A stretch of DNA of 14,617 nt from UBA2177 sp964487525. GTDB taxonomy: Bacteria; Patescibacteriota; Dojkabacteria; SC72. The stretch covers positions 1 through 14,617 of the forward strand of contig CAZAQC010000016.1 in NCBI GenBank assembly GCA_964487525.1, read 5' to 3'. The number at the start of each line of letters is the position of its first letter. The first letter of the stretch is position 1. Shown here piece by piece: positions 7,219 through 13,292 of this stretch. The notes under the pieces are model-generated. The model saw only the letters and a list, made by a program, of their open reading frames with translations. It searched no databases and was not told the origin of the DNA. A program made the translations under genes and the position numbers.

Positions 7219-7448
7219 TATCCTTTAAATGGATTTGCAAGTTTAAGAGCAGACACAGCTCTTCTTATTTTTGGATTACTTATACCTTTTGTTATATCGG
7301 CTTTGTATGCTCCTTTCTCCTCAGCCTTGTTCAATTGTTCTAAATCAGAAGACAATTTCTCAGCAACAATTAGTTTTGTATCAATAGCTTGAGTAGTTAG
7401 ATAGTCGGATATGTTAATTGTATTTTGATTGTTATTTTGTTGTTCCAT
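7215..7448 (-). CDS. 77-residue hypothetical protein ending the PrgI/VirB4 operon
   Basis: Starts at ATG 7448 (MEQQNNNQN), 17 bases inside the end of the VirB4 gene; a longer reading from a TTG at 7472 is less likely. The N-terminus is Gln/Asn-rich, the middle is a charged helix (about 28-50, KLIVAEKLSSDLEQLNKAEEKG), and the C-terminus is basic (NPKIRRAVSALKLANPFKGY). There is no signal peptide, membrane helix or Cys. I do not recognise a family. Overlap with virB4 implies coupled translation and a job linked to that ATPase, perhaps as a small partner. Its stop overlaps the stop of the convergent Lon-like gene by four bases. It could in principle be a non-conserved ORF, but start, overlap and composition look genuine. 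Confidence 0.68.
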   Translation of the reverse strand: MEQQNNNQNTINISDYLTTQAIDTKLIVAEKLSSDLEQLNKAEEKGAYKADITKGISNPKIRRAVSALKLANPFKGY

Positions 7449-9870
7449 CTTCTTTTGAAGGATAACTCTCAATTAAACCCTGTGGAGTTAAATGCTTTTT
7501 ACCTTTCTGTATATCTTCTCTTGATTGTACCACCTGTCCAGAAACAGTATTCATTTTAAGCTCTTCTAAGAATGATTTTTGACTTGCATATTTCTCTGGA
7601 TTTAATTCCATTTCTTGTGCCCTCAATCTCTCCTCCAATTCCTTTTGGTATTGAATTCTTTCATCCTCCAACATACTCTTTTGTCCTTCAGCTTTTCTTA
7701 TTGCTTCCTGTATAACCTGTTCCTGTCTACTTATGTTACCACTGTTTCTTAAAGGTCTTTGTTCTGCAGGAGGTTCATATATTTGAGACAATTCTTCTAT
7801 GGTTCTAGTATCAGTTTGTCCTTTCCTCTCTTTTAATTTCTCAAGATCTCTAGGATCAGATGTTATTATCTCATGTTCAGCAACACTTGAAAGAACCTGG
7901 ATTCCGACATGGTTAGAACCAGCGAAGAATAGTCCTTGTCCTTTATCACAATTTAAGAGGAAATTCTTCTCTCCATCTGACAAGTTGAATACTTGCTGTA
8001 ATTTCTCTACAGCAGTTGGGCTTTGCATCATGAGCATCTGCATAGAGGAGTTAGATATTATAGCTTTACCCATATCTGTATTTAAGAAGTCTGCAACATC
8101 TTGTGTTATTGTTGAAAGTCCTAGATAGTATTTTCTTGCTCTTTTAGCTATTGAGTACATAAACTTTGCTGAATCTTCTGATTGCATCATATACCAGGCC
8201 TCATCTACAACAAGTAACCTTCTTTTTCTATCTTTTCTAATTCTTGTCCATATGAAATCGAGCATCAGGTACATAGCTAGAGGTTTTAATTCTTCTTGCA
8301 GGTCTCTTATACTGAAGACTGTAAATGGATTATTGATTTCGAAGTTACTTGCCTCATTAAATACTCCAGCACCACTTCCTATGATATATTTTTCTAATCT
8401 TCTAGATAATCCATGAGCTTCTGTTTCCGCCATTCCTTTTAACACTTTATATAAGTCCTCAAGCATAGGAGGAGTTTTAGTTTGTGTACTTGGATCAAAT
8501 GTAATACCTTTTTCTCTGTATGTAAGGATTAGTGCTCTATCAAGTATAGACCCTTCGATATTTGTTATCTCTCCAAAGAGCACTCTAAAGAATCCTTGTA
8601 AGGACAATAGCTTCATTCTTAATTCATCATCTCCCTCCTCTGTAACTCCGGAAAGTTCAAATGGATTCATTTTATTTCCTTTATCCTGGGAAAAAGAAAT
8701 ATATGCTCCATTTACAGCAGAAGAAAGATCTTCATACTCCCTTTCCGGGTCTATGATAATTATTTCTGTTCCTAGCATTAAGCTTCTTACTGCCTCAAGT
8801 TTAACAAAATAGCTTTTACCTGCACCAGATTTTGCAAATATTACTGTATTTGCATTTTCTAATTCGAATCTGTCGAATATAACTAAACTTTTATTATGTA
8901 AATTCAAACCGTACATGATTCCGTGATCCATGGTTAATTCGGATGTTACGAAAGGAAATGTCGTAGCAAGGGAGGTAGTATCCATATTTCTTGTTATATA
9001 CAAGTTGTCTAGTCCAAGAGGTTGCGTACTTATAAATCCTGGCTCTTGTTGTAAAGTTGCAGGTTTCGCAGTTACATTTATAGCAGCAAGGGTAGAAGAA
9101 ACATTTCTAGCAATCTTCTCTAGCATATCTTTGTCTCTAGCATACAGGGTTATGTACATTGCAAAGTGGAAGAATTTTTCTGTTCCTTCTGCAATTGAAT
9201 CCTGAAGTTGTTGGGCGTCTGATAGGGCAACTTTCAAAGAAGGATCAACAACTTTTCTCTCTTCCATTTGTGCATAGAGAGATGCTTCCATTTCACCTAT
9301 TTTCTTTTTTAGTTTTTCTAAAATTATTTTAGACTCAACGGGATAGTAGAAAGTACTAATTCTTAAAGAGTGCTCAAAGTTTATTATTGGAGAAAGCCAG
9401 TTTGGTCCCACAAATCTAGGATATCCACTTACAAAAAGAGTTTTGAAGTAGTAATCACCCATTTGAAGATTATTGAAATCAATTTCTAAATCTATTGGAG
9501 CTACTATGTCCTCTACAGACATGTCAGAAGGTACAAGGTTGTCTTTTCTTGGCAAAATATCTTTCATAGTGTTGGGGGTATCAGGATTTTCTTCCTTCTT
9601 TTCTGTCTTTTTTTTCTTCTTAAAAACATCCTTAATATCATCAAGGATACTAACTAGAAAACCTTTTTTCTTTTTTTCATCTTTTGGAATTACCTCGTTG
9701 TATCTATTATAGTTTCTATCATCCTTCTCATTTTTTGAATCAACAGCTATCTTTTTCTCAAAATCTTTTATCTTTTCCCCAGGAGTTTGAAATTTCTTTG
9801 ATTGATCCTCAAGCATTTTAGATGCCTTTGTTTCAAATGATCTATTGTAATTATTATTAATCTCTTCCAT
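7432..9870 (-). CDS. virB4: VirB4/TraC-family type IV secretion ATPase (lacking its first N-terminal subdomain)
   Basis: 812 residues. Order: a charged region (1-100) with Lys clusters on both sides of the amphipathic FLVSILDDIKDVF (71-83); part of the VirB4 N-domain (about 135-335, with VSGYPRFVGPNWL at 147-159); then the ATPase with Walker A AKSGAGKS at 346-353, DPEREYEDL at 374-382, Walker B LLVVDEAWYMM at 552-562, and the STITQDVADFL motif at 586-596; finally a coiled-coil tail (about 710-770). In type IV secretion systems this hexameric ATPase drives assembly and substrate movement at the inner membrane face. The first VirB4 subdomain is encoded separately by the gene just upstream, whose TAA overlaps this ATG (TAATG). 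No VirB6, VirB11, coupling protein or relaxase is present in the window. Confidence 0.9.
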   Translation of the reverse strand: MEEINNNYNRSFETKASKMLEDQSKKFQTPGEKIKDFEKKIAVDSKNEKDDRNYNRYNEVIPKDEKKKKGFLVSILDDIKDVFKKKKKTEKKEENPDTPNTMKDILPRKDNLVPSDMSVEDIVAPIDLEIDFNNLQMGDYYFKTLFVSGYPRFVGPNWLSPIINFEHSLRISTFYYPVESKIILEKLKKKIGEMEASLYAQMEERKVVDPSLKVALSDAQQLQDSIAEGTEKFFHFAMYITLYARDKDMLEKIARNVSSTLAAINVTAKPATLQQEPGFISTQPLGLDNLYITRNMDTTSLATTFPFVTSELTMDHGIMYGLNLHNKSLVIFDRFELENANTVIFAKSGAGKSYFVKLEAVRSLMLGTEIIIIDPEREYEDLSSAVNGAYISFSQDKGNKMNPFELSGVTEEGDDELRMKLLSLQGFFRVLFGEITNIEGSILDRALILTYREKGITFDPSTQTKTPPMLEDLYKVLKGMAETEAHGLSRRLEKYIIGSGAGVFNEASNFEINNPFTVFSIRDLQEELKPLAMYLMLDFIWTRIRKDRKRRLLVVDEAWYMMQSEDSAKFMYSIAKRARKYYLGLSTITQDVADFLNTDMGKAIISNSSMQMLMMQSPTAVEKLQQVFNLSDGEKNFLLNCDKGQGLFFAGSNHVGIQVLSSVAEHEIITSDPRDLEKLKERKGQTDTRTIEELSQIYEPPAEQRPLRNSGNISRQEQVIQEAIRKAEGQKSMLEDERIQYQKELEERLRAQEMELNPEKYASQKSFLEELKMNTVSGQVVQSREDIQKGKKHLTPQGLIESYPSKEDGTTK

Positions 9871-10508
9871 TATTCTTCTTCATCTGGGTTATATATTGTA
9901 TAGAATTCAGATAATAGCTCTTTGGTAGTTAATTGATGTCCCATTAATCCCATTCTTCCTAATTGTTTCAGTACATGATCTCTCTTTGGAAAGAGAAAGA
10001 TTTTTGCTTTTTCTAGTAATTGATCAACCTGCATCTGTTTATATATCTCCTGTTGCTCTTTATCTTTCTTTGCTTCAAATATATTTCCTCCAGGAAGAGG
10101 AAGACCAGGGCTGTAAGGTATTACCAAAAAGAAACTCTTGTCTAAAACATCGTTTTCTACAATTAGTCTTTTAACAAATTCGGTATAAATATCTAATTGC
10201 TTCCTAAGGCCTTCACTCATTTGTGGATTTTTCTGAGATTTAAGATAGCCAATATAGTTTGTTATATCTATTCTTTTAGTTCTTATTAATATCTGTATTC
10301 TAAAGTTCAAAGAATTGAGTAGGCCAGCAAAAGCATAGATCTTACTATCCTGTTCATACTCTGCTAGTAAATCAAAGTTAATAGAGGATGTTTGGATAAC
10401 CATAGCAACACTTCCACTTTTAGTAACTAACAAATCATCCCTGATATCTTTCAATCCGAGATGTTCTTGAGTTGATGCTGTTGCTCTTGCTCTTGCGTTT
10501 TTATCCAC
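9870..10508 (-). CDS. TraC/VirB4 N-terminal-domain protein (split half of VirB4)
   Basis: 212 residues resembling the first part of VirB4/TraC ATPases: DIRDDLLVTKSGSVAMVI at 21-38, SSINFDLLAEYEQD at 41-54, FAGLLNSLNFRIQILIRTK at 60-78 and the closing ELLSEFYTIYNP at 197-208, which in full-length VirB4 proteins leads into the rest of the N-domain. No nucleotide-binding motif is present, so it is not an ATPase alone. The start is GTG (10508), two bases after the PrgI-like stop; a GAGG overlaps the start rather than preceding it. No better ATG exists until residue 36, inside the conserved part. Its stop and the VirB4 start overlap in TAATG, so the two halves should be made in equal amounts and assemble together (inference). 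It probably acts at the cytoplasmic membrane with the PrgI-like protein. Confidence 0.85.
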   Translation of the reverse strand: MDKNARARATASTQEHLGLKDIRDDLLVTKSGSVAMVIQTSSINFDLLAEYEQDSKIYAFAGLLNSLNFRIQILIRTKRIDITNYIGYLKSQKNPQMSEGLRKQLDIYTEFVKRLIVENDVLDKSFFLVIPYSPGLPLPGGNIFEAKKDKEQQEIYKQMQVDQLLEKAKIFLFPKRDHVLKQLGRMGLMGHQLTTKELLSEFYTIYNPDEEE

Positions 10509-10510
10509 CT

Positions 10511-11332
10511 CTAAATATTACTAATTTTAATAGGTAACTTGTTCTCTTTATCTGATACTACAAGTTGAAGTCTAGGAAAAGAATATACAGGATGTTGGAA
10601 TTCAAGTATATATGTAGCTGGATCCCATATTTTGTTAGTTAAGAAATAGCCATTAACTCCAGTTTTATTTGCATAGAGAATTTTTTCTTGATCAGATTTG
10701 AGATATACAATGACATTAGGTATTGGTTTAAAGTTTTTTGTACATAGCCATATATTAATATTTCCGGGTAATCTATCAATACTTTTTATATTGAACCGAT
10801 AGTTAGCAATATTCTGTTCTGTAATTAAGAGAGATTTTGGATCGATGGGTGGAGGAGCAATATCTTTTTCATCTATATTTAATTCTTCATCTAAATCATC
10901 CTCTATCTCGGTATCCTTTTTTGCAAGAAGATTTGCTCCTATTATTTTTTTCTTCTCTTCTTTTATATCTTTTGGTATTAGATTTCCATCTTCAGATGGT
11001 TTAATCTCAGGCTTTGTTCTGTCCTGTATCATCTCTTTATTCAACCATACTCTCTGGGTAGGGTTGTTTATGGCTGTCATATAGTTCTTCATGAAGATGT
11101 CTGCATCTTGATCATTGATGGGAACTAATCCTAGGAATATTCCGGCACCAGAGGATAATACAAATACAGGGATTCCTAAAATTCCAGGTATGATTTTACT
11201 TACTGTTAGGTATATCATTACTCCACCAAACCCTATACCAATTGCTAAGTATGCAAATTCTTTTAAAGTAAACTTAGTAAAGAGTTTAAACTCGACATCC
11301 AATATATTTTGCGGAATTGCATGTTGTCTCAT
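10511..11332 (-). CDS. prgI: PrgI-family membrane protein with C-terminal transthyretin-like domain
   Basis: I chose ATG 11332, giving 273 residues, because MRQHAIPQNILDVEFKLF matches the usual PrgI start; the frame also extends to a GTG at 11362. Counted from the ATG, two membrane helices follow (about 26-44 and 48-70), then the short conserved region to about 100. A charged linker (about 105-170, Lys/Glu/Asp-rich) leads to a beta-rich C-terminal domain (about 185-265) with INIWLCTKNFKPIPNVIVYL, a GVNGYFLTN turn and ATYILEFQHPVY, resembling carboxypeptidase-regulatory or transthyretin-like sandwiches. PrgI is a small inner-membrane part of Gram-positive-type T4SS (related to VirB3/TraL); the extra domain is unusual for that core. 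It is the first gene of the operon, with its own promoter. Confidence 0.82.
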   Translation of the reverse strand: MRQHAIPQNILDVEFKLFTKFTLKEFAYLAIGIGFGGVMIYLTVSKIIPGILGIPVFVLSSGAGIFLGLVPINDQDADIFMKNYMTAINNPTQRVWLNKEMIQDRTKPEIKPSEDGNLIPKDIKEEKKKIIGANLLAKKDTEIEDDLDEELNIDEKDIAPPPIDPKSLLITEQNIANYRFNIKSIDRLPGNINIWLCTKNFKPIPNVIVYLKSDQEKILYANKTGVNGYFLTNKIWDPATYILEFQHPVYSFPRLQLVVSDKENKLPIKISNI

Positions 11333-11334
11333 AT

Positions 11335-11346
11335 ATAGGCAGATTT
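11335..11346 (-). promoter_or_regulatory. Start-proximal box AAATCTGCCTAT, copy 2 (before PrgI-like gene)
   Basis: Read on the minus strand, identical to the 12-mer before the Lon-like gene and two bases before the ATG at 11332. If translation began at GTG 11362 the box would be coding; its match to a non-coding copy supports the ATG start. The function is unknown. Confidence 0.45.
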
Positions 11347-11365
11347 TACTATTTTTATTCACTAA

Positions 11366-11395
11366 AGTTTACCAGAATATATGAAATACTTACAA
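11366..11395 (-). promoter_or_regulatory. Probable promoter of the PrgI/VirB4 operon
   Basis: On the minus strand, TTGTAA (11395-11390), an 18-base spacer and TAAACT (11371-11366). The individual hexamers are moderate, but the -10 is followed by TTTAG, an AT-rich stretch and the 12-base box, the same order as before the Lon-like gene (TACACT, TTTAG, box, ATG). That parallel, rather than the hexamers, is the main support. The leader would be about 30 bases. Confidence 0.45.
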
Positions 11396-11421
11396 TGAGA
11401 TTAATATAGGTATTCTGAACT

Positions 11422-11482
11422 TATAATCTGCTTTAATTGATATGTACCAACCCCAACCTTTTAAAGAGATTGATAGTATAAT
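11422..11482 (+). promoter_or_regulatory. Two candidate -10 elements for the nucleotidyltransferase gene
   Basis: Perfect TATAAT hexamers lie at 11422-11427 and 11477-11482. The second is 6 bases from the ATG at 11489 and would give a leaderless mRNA; the first would give a leader of about 55 bases. Neither has a clear -35 at 16-18 bases, so the promoter is not settled. This gap is shared with the divergent PrgI promoter. Confidence 0.25.
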
Positions 11483-11488
11483 AATATC

Positions 11489-12277
11489 ATGCGATCTATG
11501 GAGGAGACATTAAAGATATTAATAAAATTTAGAGAACAAATGGGGTTATCCCTATCTGAGGAAAGTATTAAATATATATGGGGTAAAAAGAGAGCGAAAG
11601 AATTTCACATAAATAGGGGAAAAAACGATACTAGAAAGAAAGAGGTTCTAAGAAAAATAGAACTTTGTAAAAGAAATATTGATAAATTAAAAATATTCAA
11701 TTGGGTACAATTCATAGGAATATCCGGATCTGTAGCAGCAGGATTTGCGAAAGATGAGGATGATATTGATATTTTTGTAGTTGTAAAAAATGGTACTCTA
11801 TGGCTATACAGGGGCTTAATTGTTTTGAGAAATATCTTCCATAACAAAATAAGGACAAAAAGACATAAAAATGTAAAAGATAAATTATGTTTAAATCTAA
11901 TATCAGAGGAAAGAGGTTTGAGTTTTGGAAGTGACATTTTTAATTTCCATGAATTAATGTTCCTAATTACTGTTTATAATGAAAAATATCTTAATTATAT
12001 ATATTCACAAAATCCTTGGTTAGAAGATGATTATTATATTAAGAAGGAAAATCTACAATCTAAAATATTTCCTCAAAAAGAAGCAAATTTCTTTTTAAAA
12101 TTTCTTAATCGTCTGGCTTTTTTCTCCCAATTAGTGTTTATGTTTTTAGCTAGACATAAGCCTGATATTGCTAATTTGGTTAATGATTATAAGGAAGGAA
12201 GGATAGAGTTTTTTGAAAAAGATTATAAGAAAAATATCCTTAAAAACTATTCAAAAGAATTTAAATCAATTAACTGA
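11489..12277 (+). CDS. Minimal nucleotidyltransferase-fold protein
   Basis: 262 residues with the Pol-beta-type nucleotidyltransferase motif: GISGSVAAGFAKDEDDIDIFVVV at 77-99 gives the Gly80-Ser81 and the metal-binding Asp92-x-Asp94. A central block (KLCLNLISEE, then DIFNFHELMFLITVYNEKYLNYI, then a conserved NPWL) resembles uncharacterised stand-alone nucleotidyltransferase-domain proteins. Residues about 200-222 are hydrophobic and could be a buried or membrane-associated helix. The target is unknown; relatives include nucleotide transferases acting on proteins, tRNA or small molecules, and no partner toxin/antitoxin gene is adjacent. ATG 11489 is used; a second in-frame ATG at 11498 is possible, and neither has a Shine-Dalgarno. 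The last 31 bases overlap the 3' end of recF on the other strand. Confidence 0.72.
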   Translation: MRSMEETLKILIKFREQMGLSLSEESIKYIWGKKRAKEFHINRGKNDTRKKEVLRKIELCKRNIDKLKIFNWVQFIGISGSVAAGFAKDEDDIDIFVVVKNGTLWLYRGLIVLRNIFHNKIRTKRHKNVKDKLCLNLISEERGLSFGSDIFNFHELMFLITVYNEKYLNYIYSQNPWLEDDYYIKKENLQSKIFPQKEANFFLKFLNRLAFFSQLVFMFLARHKPDIANLVNDYKEGRIEFFEKDYKKNILKNYSKEFKSIN

Positions 12278-13290
12278 GCCTTCTGTAATACATTCTTAGG
12301 TAATTCTTTATGGTCTATTATTGTTATAAAGGATTGTTGGTTACTTAGTATTTTTTTATCAAAAATCTTTTTTGTGTTTTCATTATCTAATTCGGATGCA
12401 ATATCATCTAACAAAAGAATAGGGTAGAATCCTAGTTTCTTTGCTATTAATTCCTGTTTCTTGAAAATTAGTTGTCCTATCGCTAATCTTTTTTCTCCTC
12501 TAGAACCAAACTTTTTAATATCAGTACCATTTATTAAATTCCAATCATCTCTATGTGGCCCTATATTTGTATAACCGGTTGCAATATCTCTTTTCTTTGA
12601 TGCTTCTACAGCATCTTCTAAATCTTCATTTTTATTAGATTTTACATATTTTACTTTTAATTTTTCTAAACAAAGATCTTCACAAAGTTGGTTTCTTTTT
12701 TCTTGAATAATTTTTGATAGCTTAATGAATTCATCTGTCCAGAAATTCAATTGGGTATCATTTCTAGCTATAATGCCTTTCTCATAAAAATTCTTTGACA
12801 GTTTTTTCAGATATGCGTTTCTCTGTCTGAGAATTTTTCTGAACATCTTAAGTTTATCCGAAAAATCATAATCAGTGATGACTATAGCCTCATCTATGAA
12901 ATCTCTACGCTTACTAGGGGAGATCATTAGTATCTCAATTTGTTCGGGGTTGAATATTGTAGAGGCTGTATTCTCAAAAAACTTTCTAGGAGTTGTATTA
13001 TGATTGTCTATCTTGAATACTCTTTTTCCTTTGTCTTTAAAAAAAGAATAGGTTTTTTCATTATCTACTATTTCTATCCTAGTATATTTACTATCGTCAT
13101 TTTGCTCATTTGAAATAAATTCGTCGGATGATGCCCATGGAGATATTCCATTCGTTATCAAATATATAGCTTCCAGTATAGTACTTTTTCCTTTTGCATT
13201 ATCACCATGTAGTATGACTATTTTCTTTTCAATATCTATTTCTAACTCTTTAAATTTTCTAAAATTTGTAAGCTTTATCTTTTGTATCAT
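12247..13290 (-). CDS. recF: RecF recombination mediator
   Basis: SMC-like ATPase that helps load RecA at single-strand gaps. 347 residues, slightly shorter than typical. Motifs: Walker A GDNAKGKST at 29-37 (Ala where Gly is usual in GxNGxGK), ISPSKRRDFIDEAI at 123-136, LRQRNAYLKKL at 154-164, TGYTNIGPHRDDW at 238-250, the ABC-like signature FGSRGEKRLAIGQL at 261-274 and Walker B with D-loop ILLLDDIASELD at 291-302. All key ATPase positions are present, so it should be functional. It follows lepA with a two-base gap and probably shares its transcript, unlike the frequent dnaA-dnaN-recF arrangement. No Shine-Dalgarno is seen. The 3' end runs antisense into the nucleotidyltransferase gene. Confidence 0.93.
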   Translation of the reverse strand: MIQKIKLTNFRKFKELEIDIEKKIVILHGDNAKGKSTILEAIYLITNGISPWASSDEFISNEQNDDSKYTRIEIVDNEKTYSFFKDKGKRVFKIDNHNTTPRKFFENTASTIFNPEQIEILMISPSKRRDFIDEAIVITDYDFSDKLKMFRKILRQRNAYLKKLSKNFYEKGIIARNDTQLNFWTDEFIKLSKIIQEKRNQLCEDLCLEKLKVKYVKSNKNEDLEDAVEASKKRDIATGYTNIGPHRDDWNLINGTDIKKFGSRGEKRLAIGQLIFKKQELIAKKLGFYPILLLDDIASELDNENTKKIFDKKILSNQQSFITIIDHKELPKNVLQKAQLIDLNSFE

Positions 13291-13292
13291 TA

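Noticed and set aside
7449..7472. TTG start eight codons upstream for the 77-residue protein
   Set aside because: ATG at 7448 gives the shorter overlap with virB4 and a natural start; TTG would need a ribosome site that is not visible.
7799..8128. Plus-strand frames inside virB4 and its neighbours (also 8930-9205, 9473-9712, 9986-10174, 10845-11084, 11115-11384)
   Set aside because: All are antisense to conserved coding sequence; their Ser/Phe-rich composition mirrors the Lys/Glu codons on the coding strand.
11333..11362. GTG start ten codons upstream for the PrgI-like protein
   Set aside because: The family begins at MRQHxIPQ, and the extra codons cover the 12-base box that is non-coding before the Lon-like gene.
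11442..11513. 23-codon ORF (MYQPQPFKEIDS...) overlapping the nucleotidyltransferase start
   Set aside because: Different frame from the gene, no ribosome site and no regulatory peptide features; likely chance.
11605..11937. 110-codon minus-strand frame inside the nucleotidyltransferase gene
   Set aside because: Antisense shadow, Ser/Phe/Leu-rich, no motif or start signal.
12275..12277. TGA read as Gly (as in Gracilibacteria and SR1)
   Set aside because: Every conserved gene is complete without internal TGA, and the two genes ending in TGA stop at sensible family ends.
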